Assembly: GCA_013403005.1 (NCBI GenBank)
Contig: JACBOA010000001.1
Span: 1 to 64,000, forward strand
From: Methanobacteriaceae archaeon
GTDB taxonomy: Archaea > Methanobacteriota > Methanobacteria > Methanobacteriales > Methanobacteriaceae
Reading direction: 5' to 3'
Length of the DNA: 64,000 nt
This document shows, in pieces, positions 10,864 to 19,980 of this stretch (position 1 is the first letter of the stretch; every line of letters begins with the position of its first letter). A program made the position numbers and the translations under genes. Below the pieces are notes generated by a model that was not told the DNA's origin, did not search any database, and worked only from the letters and a program-made list of their open reading frames with translations.

Positions 10864-12729
10864 ATGAATTTTAAAGATATGGTTAAAATAGCCGAAAAAG
10901 ATTGGGGTTTGGTTTACAATAGTGAAAAACCAGTGGTGTTGGTGGGTGCTGCTACTTGTGGTAATTCTGCTGGTGCAGAAGAAGTAGCATCTGCAATTCA
11001 AAGTGAAAGCGATGAAAATAATATTGAATGTGAAATTGTTAAAGTGGGTTGCATAGGACTCTGTTACGCAGAACCATTAATCACCATCATAAAACCTGGA
11101 AATCCCCCTATTTTTTATGGTAATGTCACCCCTCAACTTGCCAGGGAACTGGTTCACTCTTACATTGAAGGGGAAGACCCACTGGCAGAGCATGCATTGG
11201 GGACTTTGGGAGAAGGTAAAATAGATGAAATACAGGATATATGGGAACTCCCAGTTTTAAAACCCCAGGTGAGGCGGATACTCCGGAATTGCGGATTAAT
11301 AGATCCTAATAACATCAACCACTACTTGGCCAATGGAGGATACAGTGGATTAAATGAAGCACTGAAAATGGAACCAGATAAGGTTATTGAAAGGGTTAAA
11401 GAATCTGGTTTGAGGGGTAGAGGGGGAGCAGGTTTCCCTACCTGGATGAAATGGCAGTTATGTCGTGATGAAGAATCAGAAAAAAAATACCTGATTTGTA
11501 ATGCTGATGAAGGTGATCCAGGAGCATTCATGAACCGTTCACTCCTGGAAAGCGATCCCCACTCAGTACTGGAAGGAATAGTCATTGCAGCCTATGCTAT
11601 CGGAGCTCAAGAGGGATACATATACTGCAGAGCAGAATATCCTCTCGCTCTTAAAACCTTAAAACAGGCCATTTCTCAGATGGAAAAAAAGGGATTTCTT
11701 GGTGAGAACATTTTAGGCTCAGGGTTCGATTTTAATCTGGAAATAAAAGAAGGTGCAGGAGCATTTGTCTGTGGAGAAGAAACTGCACTCATTGCTTCTA
11801 TTGAGGGTAAACGAGGCACCCCCCGCACCCGTCCACCATTCCCCACCACATCTGGTTTATGGGGTAAACCCACAGTGATTAACAACGTGGAAACCATGGC
11901 TGCTGTGGCCCTGGTAATGCAGAAAGGCCCGCAAAAGTTCAGTGAAGTCGGATCAGAGGATAGTAAAGGCACTAAAACCTTTGCACTGGTAGGTGATGTA
12001 TGTCACACTGGATTAGTAGAAGTACCACTGGGAACAACCCTCCGGGAAGTAATATACGAGATTGGTGGTGGGATAGTCAATGATAAAAAGTTTAAAGCCG
12101 TTCAGGTGGGCGGACCCTCTGGAGGATGTATTCCTGAAGAATTTCTGGATACTCCAATTGATTACAGTTCCTTGAACATGGCCGGGGCCATAATGGGCTC
12201 TGGTGGGATGGTGATTATGGATGAAGACTCCTGTATGGTGGATGTGGCCCATTACTTTTTAAAATTCACCCAGAACGAATCCTGTGGTAAATGCGTTCCC
12301 TGCAGACTGGGAACCAAGCAGATGCTGGATATCTTAACAGATATAATTGAAGGAAAGGGCAAATCTGAAGATGTTAAATTACTTACAGAACTTTCTGAGG
12401 GTATAAAAGCTGGTTCTTTATGTGGGCTTGGTCAGGGAGCTCCTAATCCAGTGCTCACCACCATAAGATACTTTCAGGATGAATACCGTGCCCACATTGA
12501 AGAGGGGATATGCCCAGCTTTACACTGCAAAGAACTTATCAATTACGTTGTAATTGATGATAAATGCCAGGGATGTATGTTGTGCCTTAAATCGTGTCCT
12601 GCAGATGCAATAACTGGTGCTAAAAAGGAAATACACTCCATAAATTCAGAAAAATGTATTAGATGTGGTACGTGTTTTGATTTATGTTCAGGTAAGTATG
12701 ATGCCATTAAAAAAGCAAATAAAGCCTAA
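10864..12729 (+). CDS. NuoF/HydB-like NAD(P)H- and FMN-binding flavoprotein
   Basis: A 621-residue electron-transfer subunit in three parts. Residues 1-105 are a thioredoxin-like [2Fe-2S] domain (Cys32, then GCIGLC with Cys63 and Cys67). Residues about 135-530 are the NuoF core, with the glycine-rich RGRGGAGFP loop (184-192), NADEGDPGAF, the GEETALIASIEGKRG segment and the [4Fe-4S] ligands ESCGKCVPC with Cys520. Residues about 560-615 are a two-cluster ferredoxin domain. This architecture belongs to NAD(P)-linked formate dehydrogenases and [FeFe]-hydrogenases of bacteria. Complex I is excluded because no other Nuo genes are present. The partner is very probably the NuoG-like/FdhA protein at 15567. 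NAD(P) use is inferred from the intact motifs. Confidence 0.85.
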   Translation: MNFKDMVKIAEKDWGLVYNSEKPVVLVGAATCGNSAGAEEVASAIQSESDENNIECEIVKVGCIGLCYAEPLITIIKPGNPPIFYGNVTPQLARELVHSYIEGEDPLAEHALGTLGEGKIDEIQDIWELPVLKPQVRRILRNCGLIDPNNINHYLANGGYSGLNEALKMEPDKVIERVKESGLRGRGGAGFPTWMKWQLCRDEESEKKYLICNADEGDPGAFMNRSLLESDPHSVLEGIVIAAYAIGAQEGYIYCRAEYPLALKTLKQAISQMEKKGFLGENILGSGFDFNLEIKEGAGAFVCGEETALIASIEGKRGTPRTRPPFPTTSGLWGKPTVINNVETMAAVALVMQKGPQKFSEVGSEDSKGTKTFALVGDVCHTGLVEVPLGTTLREVIYEIGGGIVNDKKFKAVQVGGPSGGCIPEEFLDTPIDYSSLNMAGAIMGSGGMVIMDEDSCMVDVAHYFLKFTQNESCGKCVPCRLGTKQMLDILTDIIEGKGKSEDVKLLTELSEGIKAGSLCGLGQGAPNPVLTTIRYFQDEYRAHIEEGICPALHCKELINYVVIDDKCQGCMLCLKSCPADAITGAKKEIHSINSEKCIRCGTCFDLCSGKYDAIKKANKA

Positions 12730-12871
12730 TTAATAAGTCTGAATTTTCTCAACTTCTCAATGCATGAAAAATGCATGTAATGTAATATAAAATGGAAAAA
12801 ATAAACAGGGAATATAAGCCTAGGTTAGCAATATGAAACATTCACAAATTAAAAAAACTTCCTAGAACTTC

Positions 12872-13564
12872 TTATAATTTAATCACAGGAATCGCTGCGG
12901 CTTTGAATCCCATAAACACTTCTTTACCAATATCTAATTGTAAATCATCTCTTGCATATTGAGTTACATCGGCAAAGAGATCAATTTCCCCAATATCTAT
13001 GTTTAAACGCACAATTTCATCTTTAACTTCCATATGGGTTATCCTGCCCTTGAACACGTTTCTAACACTTGATTTTTGCGGTTCCAGTGTGATAATAATA
13101 TCATCAGGGCTGATTAAGATTAAAACCTTTTCTCCAACACAGAAATCTCCTCTAAGTGGAAGGATAACTTTTTCTTTTCCCAAATAAATGATCATAATCT
13201 TTTTTTCCAGGTCAATTGTTGCGATTTCGCATTGAATCTCATTAACCTCACTATGCATATCAATAACACTTTCAACCTTCCTGTACTCTATTAATATGAA
13301 CAGACCAGTTTTTGTAAGCTGAGATCCTCCCCCACCTCCTTTTCCTCCTCTTTTACTTATCACGATTGGATCATTTAACTGATTTTCCAAGTTTTCAATA
13401 TATTTAAGGGCACTTCGATAGGGAATATTAGATTTCTGGGAGGCTCTGGTGATGGAACCATATTCTTGAACGTATTTTAGAAGATTAAACTTATTTTTAT
13501 CAATTAACAATGGCTTCCCATTAATTTCTATTCTGTATTCTGGCTCATACTTAAATTTAGCCAT
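12872..13564 (-). CDS. modE: ModE-type molybdate/tungstate-responsive regulator
   Basis: A 230-residue regulator. Residues about 1-115 are a LysR-like winged helix of the ModE class, with the characteristic wing VISKRGGKGGGGGSQLTKTG. Residues about 120-230 look like two oxyanion-binding Mop/TOBE modules, the second beginning SSVRNVFKGRI. It is expected to bind molybdate or tungstate and then DNA. Its start ATG is preceded by GGAGGT. It lies upstream of moaA and mobB on the minus strand but in a separate unit order (mobB-moaA-modE). A ModE-like palindrome sits on the tupA promoter at 40890-40917, making tup the likely target. Confidence 0.85.
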   Translation of the reverse strand: MAKFKYEPEYRIEINGKPLLIDKNKFNLLKYVQEYGSITRASQKSNIPYRSALKYIENLENQLNDPIVISKRGGKGGGGGSQLTKTGLFILIEYRKVESVIDMHSEVNEIQCEIATIDLEKKIMIIYLGKEKVILPLRGDFCVGEKVLILISPDDIIITLEPQKSSVRNVFKGRITHMEVKDEIVRLNIDIGEIDLFADVTQYARDDLQLDIGKEVFMGFKAAAIPVIKL

Positions 13565-13654
13565 TAAATACCTCCTTCAAGCCATTAAAATTCTTTTTAA
13601 TCCTATAATTCAAGAGATTTTATTATCTGGCAGTTCAGGCAATTTTAGTTAAAT

Positions 13655-14587
13655 TCAGGAATTACATCCATTGTAAAATGGTTCTCTATTCTTAATTGCC
13701 TCTAAAAATAATTCTTTCAGTTCTTCATCTGTTTTACCCTGCCTCATGGGTTCTATAAAATCAACTAAATTATCATTTCTTAGAAGACAGGGTTTTAATT
13801 TACCATCAGGAGTTATTCTTATCCGGGTGCAGTTTTTACAGAACTGTGTATTATCCATGGGCTTGACTACTTCTATTTCTCCTCCTCCAATAAAATATTT
13901 TTTACGATCCTGCATGAAACGTCTTATTTTTACTTTATCAGCCATATTTTCGAGTTTTTGTTCGAGTTTTCCCATATCATAATGATAATCATCCAGAAAA
14001 CCAGCATCTGGACAGTTATCCGTTTTCAGTAATTCGATAAGTTGAAGTATAACTCCATTTTCCTGGCAGAATTGGAAAACATCCCAGATTTCATGGTGGT
14101 TTACATCTTTCATCACCACCATGTTTACTTTCACCGGGTACAAACCAGCTTTCACCGCGCTTATAATTCCTTTTTTAGCCTGATCCAAGTAGTCTCTTTT
14201 GGTTATAAACCGGTAGGTTTGAGGGTTGAGAGTATCAAAACTGATGTTGACTCTGTTAAGTCCAGCTGCTACTAGATCTGGGGCATAATGTTCCAAGAGA
14301 ATACCATTGGTGGTGATAGAAATGTCTTTAAATCTTAGTGATGAAATTTTACGGACAATATCTACGATATCATCTCTAATCAGTGGTTCTCCGCCTGAAA
14401 GTCTTATTTTATCCACTCCAATGCCACGAGCTACTTTGGCAATTCGGAATATTTCATCAGGGGACATTTCATATTCCTGGGGTATGATGCCATCATGATG
14501 GCAGTAAAAGCATTTCACATTACAGCGATTGGTAATAGATATCCTCAGGGATATAATGGGGCGCTGATATTCATCGGTTACTTTCAT
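13655..14587 (-). CDS. moaA: GTP 3',8-cyclase MoaA (molybdopterin synthesis)
   Basis: A radical-SAM enzyme performing the first step of molybdopterin synthesis. The N-terminal cluster motif CNVKCFYC has Cys22, Cys26 and Cys29, followed by [12 protein letters not shown]. The C-terminal second cluster appears as [20 protein letters not shown]. The length of 310 residues matches archaeal MoaA. The C-terminus ends in NGCNS rather than the double glycine seen in many bacterial MoaA proteins. It overlaps the end of mobB by 17 bases, so the two are almost certainly co-transcribed and translationally coupled. Confidence 0.92.
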   Translation of the reverse strand: MKVTDEYQRPIISLRISITNRCNVKCFYCHHDGIIPQEYEMSPDEIFRIAKVARGIGVDKIRLSGGEPLIRDDIVDIVRKISSLRFKDISITTNGILLEHYAPDLVAAGLNRVNISFDTLNPQTYRFITKRDYLDQAKKGIISAVKAGLYPVKVNMVVMKDVNHHEIWDVFQFCQENGVILQLIELLKTDNCPDAGFLDDYHYDMGKLEQKLENMADKVKIRRFMQDRKKYFIGGGEIEVVKPMDNTQFCKNCTRIRITPDGKLKPCLLRNDNLVDFIEPMRQGKTDEELKELFLEAIKNREPFYNGCNS

Positions 14588-15278
14588 GTTGTATCAGGAG
14601 TTCAATTTTTTTTGCTTCGCCGTGTTCTTCAATTTTAAGTGAACTAATCATACCTAAGAAGGTGTTTTTAATGAATTTATTAACAAATGGATTTAAGGGC
14701 ACTGGAGATCCGTTAATTTTAAGTAAAACCTCTGATGTTTTTTTCATAACGCAAAGGTCCTCCTTGGCTTCTCCTTTTACCATTGCCTGCGCCATTTCAT
14801 TGCAATCTTTAAAACCACATTCACCACAGTTTATATTGGCCAGTTTCCCGAAACTTCTCTCTTCAACCAGGTCAACCAGTTCCCTGAGAGATTCCTCATC
14901 CAGTTTCATAACATCAACTTCAGTGAGAGTGAAAGGATCATCCAAGGGTGAAGTGGATATCTTAAGATAAGGGGCTTTTTTATATCCCTCTAAAACTAAA
15001 AAATCGGGTTTAAAAAGGTATTCAACGCTGTTGATAATTTCTTCCAGGGACATATCCTGATGGGTGATGAAAAATGTTTCATCTGCCCCGGCACCCACCA
15101 CCACACTTGCACCCGCCTTGCGGTGCTTCCAAGTGTCTTTTCCCTCCACATCCAGTTGAACATGGGTGTGCTTCGCAGTACCTACTTTATAGTTTCTATT
15201 GGCCAGTTCACTTACAATTCGGGTGACTAATGTGGTTTTGCCAGTGTTTTTGGTCCCGGCCACGGCTATGATCTTCAT
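14571..15278 (-). CDS. mobB: MobB-like GTP-binding protein with C-terminal Fe-S domain
   Basis: Binds GTP in the step that forms the guanine-dinucleotide form of the Mo/W cofactor. The P-loop appears at the N-terminus as [11 protein letters not shown] (about residues 7-17), followed by the MobB-typical [20 protein letters not shown]. The last third carries a Cys cluster CGECGFKDC followed by another cysteine 17 residues later, the pattern of an Fe4S4-type domain also seen in methanogen MobB and acetyl-CoA-pathway proteins. The length is 235 residues, longer than E. coli MobB because of that extension. It is first in the unit mobB-moaA, between the two formate dehydrogenase-like subunits and on the opposite strand. 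Confidence 0.85.
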   Translation of the reverse strand: MKIIAVAGTKNTGKTTLVTRIVSELANRNYKVGTAKHTHVQLDVEGKDTWKHRKAGASVVVGAGADETFFITHQDMSLEEIINSVEYLFKPDFLVLEGYKKAPYLKISTSPLDDPFTLTEVDVMKLDEESLRELVDLVEERSFGKLANINCGECGFKDCNEMAQAMVKGEAKEDLCVMKKTSEVLLKINGSPVPLNPFVNKFIKNTFLGMISSLKIEEHGEAKKIELLIQHESNR

Positions 15279-15566
15279 AGGTGTTACCTCAACAATTCTA
15301 TTATTTTAATATGAAAAACTTTTATATGAAAAATTATATTGAAAAACTCTGACTTTACTCTAAAAATCTTGCTTAAAAACTATATAGGTAAAAGTGGTTA
15401 TTCACCATATTGATTAAAAATTATCTCCAATAAGAATTCTCTAATAAGAATTATTATTTAAAAAGGATTCTACCTTAATTATAATGTGAATCATGTGAAT
15501 CTAAAACTTGAGATGCAAGGCCTGCAATATAAAAAACCGGCAGAATAAAATTTCTCCCTGATTAAT
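15279..15566 (+). promoter_or_regulatory. Promoter of the FdhA-like gene with tandem 9-mer
   Basis: A perfect tandem repeat of ATGTGAATC lies at 15484-15492 and 15493-15501. A TATA-like AATATAAAAA (15526-15535) follows, about 25 bases before the expected transcription start near 15553. The coding start at 15567 has no Shine-Dalgarno, so the transcript leader would be very short. The tandem 9-mer sits where an upstream activator or repressor would bind. Confidence 0.5.
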
Positions 15567-18242
15567 ATGAGCGAAGATAGAATTACAATCAAAATTGATG
15601 GCATGGAAATAGAAGCTGAAAAAGGAAGTACTATACTCCAAACTGCCCTAAAAAATGATATTTACATTCCTAATTTATGCAACCATTCTGATATAAAGCC
15701 ATATGGTGCTTGTAGAATGTGTTTAGTGGAAAATGCTGAAGGACGTCTTATCACAGCCTGTGAAAATCTGGTTGAAGATGGAATGGAAATTATTAGTGAA
15801 AATGAGAAAATTAGCCAGGTAAGAAAAATCGTAGCTAAACTTTTGATTGCTAATCATGAAAGAGATTGTCTAAAATGTTCTCAGGATGGTAATTGTGCTT
15901 TACAAGACGTTTCAGCATACATGGGTGTCGAAGAAGAAGATTTAAAAAATTTAAGGTCGTCCATTCCAGAAATTCCTCGAGATCTTTCTAACCCTTTTTT
16001 CATTCGTGATTTAAATAAATGCATTCTGTGCGGGATATGTGTAAGGGTATGCAGTGAGTTAGTGGGTGCCAGTGCCATTGATTTCAGTTTCAGAGGTTAC
16101 CAGACAAAAATTGCCACTTTCAATGATAAGGATATCATTGAATCACCATGCGTATCCTGCGGTGAATGTGTAGAGGCCTGTCCAGTGGGAGCATTGATTC
16201 CTAAACAAAATAGTAGGCCTTCTAGGGAAGTTAAAACCATCTGCCCTTATTGTGGGGTGGGTTGCGGTATTTATCTGGGTGTTCGTGGTGAAAAAATTGT
16301 AAGTGTCAGGGGAGATAGGGAAAATCCGGTGAACCAAGGTTATCTCTGTGTCAAAGGACGTTTTGGCATGGATTTTATCAATCATCCTGCAAGACTTACC
16401 TCTCCACTTGTAAAAAAGGATGGAAAATTCAAAAAGGTAAGCTGGAATGAAGCCTTGGATTTGGTGGCAGAAAAATTCTCTCAAATTTCAGGGGATGCTT
16501 TTGCTCTTATGGCATCTTCAAAATGTACCAATGAAGATAATTATCTTTTCCAGAAGTTCACCAGAAAAGTTATGGGCACTAACAACATTGATCATTGCGC
16601 TCGGCTCTGCCATGCCCCATCAGTGGCAGGTTTATATCAGAGCATTGGAACCGGGGCTATGACTAACTCCATAGGGGAAATAGAAGATTCAGATTGTATT
16701 CTTGCCATAGGTACTAACACCACATCCACACATCCCGTCATTGGAATGAAGGTAATTCAGGCGGTAAAAAATGGATCAAAGTTAATAGTGATCAATCCCC
16801 AAGAAATTGAACTTTCCAAGCATGCAGAAATATTTATTCAACCCAAACCCGGCACTGATGTGGCTTTAATAATGGGTATGATTCGGTTCATGGTGGATGA
16901 GAATTTAGTAGATCATGATTTTATTAATCAACGATGTAATGGTTTTGAATCTTTCCAAAAATCCCTTAATGAATTTGACATGGATACTGTGGAGAAGATT
17001 ACCGGTGTTGAGAAGGAGGATATCATCCATGCGGCTCGTTTATATGCCACTTCCAAGAATTCTTCAATATTATATGCTATGGGCATAACTCAGCACTCAC
17101 ATGGGACTGATAATGTTATGGCTCTCAGTAACCTGGCTCTTATAACTGGGAACATTGGTAAATCAGGTGCAGGTATAAATCCTCTGCGTGGACAGAACAA
17201 TATTCAGGGTTCCTGTGATATGGGTGGGCTTCCTGATGTGTATCCTGGATATCAGAGAGTGGATGATCCACAAGTTGCACATAAGTTTGAACATGAATGG
17301 GGTACTGTATTAAGCCCAGTTCCGGGTCTGAGAATCCCTGAAATGATAAATAATATAGAAAATGGGAAAATCAAGTCCATGTATATAATTGGGGAAAATC
17401 CAGTCCTCAGTGAACCAGACGCATCTCATGTGGCAGAGGCACTGGAAAAACTGGAATTTCTGGTGGTGCAGGACATATTCTTATCTGAAACTGCCCAGCT
17501 GGCGGACGTGGTTTTACCAGCATCTAGCTTCGCAGAAAAAGATGGAACATTTACCAACACAGAAAGAAGGGTTCAAAGGATTCGCAAGGCATTAAATTCA
17601 CCAGGGGATGCTAAGCCAGATTGGTTGATTATTAAAGAAATTGCTGAGAAAATGAATGCAGAGGGATTCAATTTCAAGAATCCTTCAGAAATTTTCCATG
17701 AAATCAGAAAACTCACCCCCTCCTATGCGGGCATCTCCTATTCGCGCCTTGATAGGGAAGGAATTCAGTGGCCATGTGTCAATAATGACCATGATGGAAC
17801 GGTATTCCTGCACCAAGACAGGTTCCCCACCAGTAATGGGAAGGGAAATTTAATACCCCTGGAGTACAAGCCATCTGCAGAACTACCCGATGATGAATTC
17901 CCCTTTATTTTAACCACTGGTCGTAAACTGTGCCATTATCATACTGGAACCATGTCAAGAAAGGTTGATGGTTTAAATACTCTCTGTGGCCATGAATTCG
18001 TGGAAATGTCCTATGATGATGCTTCTGCTTTAGGATTAAAGCAGGGGGATGTGGTTACGGTTAAGTCTCGCCGGGGAAAGGTTAAGGCAGAATTGAAACT
18101 TACTACTAAGATTCAGCAGGGACTGGTGAGCATGACCTTCCACTTTTCTGAAACTCCTACAAACATGCTCACAAATCCTGCAACCGATCCTAATTCTTTA
18201 ACTCCTGAATTTAAGGTATGTGCAGTTAGAATAGAAAAATAG
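15567..18242 (+). CDS. fdhA: Formate dehydrogenase-like catalytic subunit with NuoG-like N-terminus
   Basis: An 891-residue fusion. Residues 1-90 are a [2Fe-2S] ferredoxin-like domain (NLCNHSDIKPYGACRMC). A His/Cys cluster follows as HERDCLKCSQDGNC, then two [4Fe-4S] motifs CILCGICVRVC and CVSCGECVEAC. The molybdopterin part begins with CPYCGVGC. The active-site residue is Cys348 in ARLCHAPSVAGL, at the selenocysteine position of E. coli FDH-H, followed by the conserved His; the codon is TGC. The protein matches catalytic subunits of NAD(P)-linked formate dehydrogenases rather than the F420-linked FdhA usual in methanogens, which lacks the N-terminal extension. The NuoF-like gene at 10864 is the probable partner. 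A cytoplasmic, Mo- or W-containing enzyme is inferred. Confidence 0.85.
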   Translation: MSEDRITIKIDGMEIEAEKGSTILQTALKNDIYIPNLCNHSDIKPYGACRMCLVENAEGRLITACENLVEDGMEIISENEKISQVRKIVAKLLIANHERDCLKCSQDGNCALQDVSAYMGVEEEDLKNLRSSIPEIPRDLSNPFFIRDLNKCILCGICVRVCSELVGASAIDFSFRGYQTKIATFNDKDIIESPCVSCGECVEACPVGALIPKQNSRPSREVKTICPYCGVGCGIYLGVRGEKIVSVRGDRENPVNQGYLCVKGRFGMDFINHPARLTSPLVKKDGKFKKVSWNEALDLVAEKFSQISGDAFALMASSKCTNEDNYLFQKFTRKVMGTNNIDHCARLCHAPSVAGLYQSIGTGAMTNSIGEIEDSDCILAIGTNTTSTHPVIGMKVIQAVKNGSKLIVINPQEIELSKHAEIFIQPKPGTDVALIMGMIRFMVDENLVDHDFINQRCNGFESFQKSLNEFDMDTVEKITGVEKEDIIHAARLYATSKNSSILYAMGITQHSHGTDNVMALSNLALITGNIGKSGAGINPLRGQNNIQGSCDMGGLPDVYPGYQRVDDPQVAHKFEHEWGTVLSPVPGLRIPEMINNIENGKIKSMYIIGENPVLSEPDASHVAEALEKLEFLVVQDIFLSETAQLADVVLPASSFAEKDGTFTNTERRVQRIRKALNSPGDAKPDWLIIKEIAEKMNAEGFNFKNPSEIFHEIRKLTPSYAGISYSRLDREGIQWPCVNNDHDGTVFLHQDRFPTSNGKGNLIPLEYKPSAELPDDEFPFILTTGRKLCHYHTGTMSRKVDGLNTLCGHEFVEMSYDDASALGLKQGDVVTVKSRRGKVKAELKLTTKIQQGLVSMTFHFSETPTNMLTNPATDPNSLTPEFKVCAVRIEK

Positions 18243-18377
18243 AACCATTAATTTCATTTAAAATGGTTATAATTTGATCATTCTTTATTTTTCTACGGAT
18301 AAAGACAAAATTTTCTTTTTATTTTTCTTTTTATTAAAGATAAATCTTAATTAGTAGGATTTTTTTAAACTGTTAAA

Positions 18378-18469
18378 GTGTGCTTGTTACACGCCAGTAT
18401 ATATCAATTTCTATATGGTTTTTTGGGGAAATTATATATTATATGATTTGAAGAGTGTAATTAACACAC
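18378..18469. promoter_or_regulatory. Two matching operator-like sites and promoter of the fwd operon
   Basis: Site 1 is GTGTGCTTGTTACAC (18378-18392); its complement reads GTGTAACAAGCACAC. Site 2 is GTGTAATTAACACAC (18455-18469). The two agree at 12 of 15 positions and point in opposite directions. A TATA-like TTATATAT (18432-18439) puts the transcription start near 18460, inside site 2. This geometry suits a repressor or activator pair controlling fwd. The protein that binds is unknown. Confidence 0.5.
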
Positions 18470-18663
18470 ATGATAATGGCCTAGACTCTCTGTAAATCAA
18501 TTGGATTCAATTGGATGGCAAAGTTTTATAACTTAAAAATCCAGTTTTTTCAAACTCGAACTGGTAATTCAACACAATTAAATCACTAAATGTTACTGGG
18601 CAGTTTTCAGATGTGTTAGAAGGTGACTTACCAAACTAATAGCAATTAAAGGAGGTAGATTTA
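18470..18663 (+). promoter_or_regulatory. Long untranslated leader and ribosome site of fwdF
   Basis: If transcription starts near 18460, the fwd mRNA has a leader of about 200 bases. It contains the direct repeat CAATTGGAT at 18498-18506 and 18508-18516, and a hairpin with CCAGTT (18541-18546) and AACTGG (18559-18564). It ends in a strong GGAGGT (18651-18656) before the ATG at 18664. No reading frame longer than a few codons is seen. Confidence 0.45.
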
Positions 18664-19719
18664 ATGGATACAACAGAAATAATTGAAGGAAAAGACATTT
18701 CTGTAGAGAGAACAGGCGAAGAGGACCGAAAGTTACTCTTTAAGGATGATCTTTGCGCTGCTTGTGGTCTCTGTGAAAAAATTTGTCCAGTCAGTGCCAT
18801 TGAAGTACAACCAACTGGTGCAATGGTAAGAACAGAACAAGATATAAGCAGCATAGACATCGATGAGAACAAATGCGTTCTCTGTGGAATGTGCAGTTGC
18901 ATCTGCCCATTCAACGCCTTGGACCTTGAGATCGGTGGAGAATCCATAAAAACCATGGATGCTTATCCTACCTTAATAAAATCTGCAGAAATCGATGACG
19001 ACGCATGTATATACTGTAAAGCATGTGAAACAGCATGCCCGGCCGATGCCATCACCATTGCCCGGGAACTCCCTGACCGAGCAAAACTGGTTAGTGGAGA
19101 AATCGAAATCGACAAGGAAACATGTGTTGACTGTGGTATATGTGAAGAAATGTGTCCAGCAGACGCAATCACACTAGATCACAAAATACCAACATCTGAC
19201 AACCCAACAGTCTCTGCAGACATAAAAGTAGATACAGATAAATGTGTTTACTGTTTGGTGTGTAAAAAAGCATGCCCAGTGGATGCCATTAAAGCAGTGT
19301 GCAGAATCTGTTCCTACGGGGACTATGATATTAAAGAGGAAGATTCTCAAATCGTGGGTAACTCCGTAATCGACGATGAATTATGTGTAAACTGCGGATG
19401 GTGCCAGGATATTTGTCCAGTGGACGCAGCAACAGTAACCAAACCATTCGAAGGTACCTTAACTTTGGATCAGGAACTCTGCCAGGGATGCGAAACCTGT
19501 GTAATGGTCTGCCCATGTAACGTGTTATCATTCCCCGAGTCAACTGACGGTGGTATGAAACCTGAAAAATTACACAAAGATGAAACCTACTGCATATACT
19601 GTGGTGCTTGCCAGAAAGCCTGCCCAGTGGATGCAATAGAGGTTACCAGGACCAAAATCAACAGCACACCAATCAAATCCAAATCATGGCAAAAAGCCTT
19701 CGATTCTGTGAAAAACTAA
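18664..19719 (+). CDS. fwdF: Formylmethanofuran dehydrogenase polyferredoxin FwdF
   Basis: An electron-wiring subunit of the tungsten formylmethanofuran dehydrogenase, which reduces CO2 in the first step of methanogenesis. The 351-residue protein contains eight CXXCXXCXXXCP motifs (first [12 protein letters not shown], last [12 protein letters not shown]), so it should hold eight [4Fe-4S] clusters, as known for FwdF. An extra CRIC lies between motifs five and six. It is first of six genes fwdF-G-D-A-C-B on the plus strand with short gaps or overlaps. fwdE and fwdH are not in the window. The start is set by GGAGGT. Confidence 0.93.
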   Translation: MDTTEIIEGKDISVERTGEEDRKLLFKDDLCAACGLCEKICPVSAIEVQPTGAMVRTEQDISSIDIDENKCVLCGMCSCICPFNALDLEIGGESIKTMDAYPTLIKSAEIDDDACIYCKACETACPADAITIARELPDRAKLVSGEIEIDKETCVDCGICEEMCPADAITLDHKIPTSDNPTVSADIKVDTDKCVYCLVCKKACPVDAIKAVCRICSYGDYDIKEEDSQIVGNSVIDDELCVNCGWCQDICPVDAATVTKPFEGTLTLDQELCQGCETCVMVCPCNVLSFPESTDGGMKPEKLHKDETYCIYCGACQKACPVDAIEVTRTKINSTPIKSKSWQKAFDSVKN

Positions 19720-19734
19720 TTGTGAGGTAGTAAC

Positions 19735-19980
19735 ATGGCAATAGGACTAAAAGTATACCCTGAACTTTGCCACGGATGTGGTAACTGTGTAATAGCCTGT
19801 CCAGTCAATTCTGCCAGGAGTCCAGAGATAGCCGGTGGAAAAGGACCCACAGATGATGTGGAAATCATCATGATTGTGGAAGACGGCGAAATCAACCTAA
19901 AAAATCCAGATCTATGTGGGAAATGTGGTACATGCGTAGAAAGCTGCCCTGTAGATGCAATAACACTGGAGGACTTATAA
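19735..19980 (+). CDS. fwdG: Formylmethanofuran dehydrogenase ferredoxin subunit FwdG
   Basis: An 81-residue two-cluster ferredoxin with motifs CHGCGNCVIACP and CGKCGTCVESCP. Within the Fwd complex it links the FwdB active site to the polyferredoxin. The start is 15 bases after fwdF, preceded by TGAGGTAG. Its TAA stop shares the A with the ATG of fwdD, so translation is coupled. Confidence 0.93.
   Translation: MAIGLKVYPELCHGCGNCVIACPVNSARSPEIAGGKGPTDDVEIIMIVEDGEINLKNPDLCGKCGTCVESCPVDAITLEDL

Noticed and set aside
10864..12729. NuoF-like gene as part of a respiratory complex I
   Set aside because: No other Nuo or Fpo genes are nearby; the partner is a formate dehydrogenase fusion, so a soluble enzyme fits better.
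19914..19979. Longer N-terminus for FwdD
   Set aside because: The extra 22 codons overlap FwdG in another frame; the ATG at 19980 is coupled to the fwdG stop and gives the family length.
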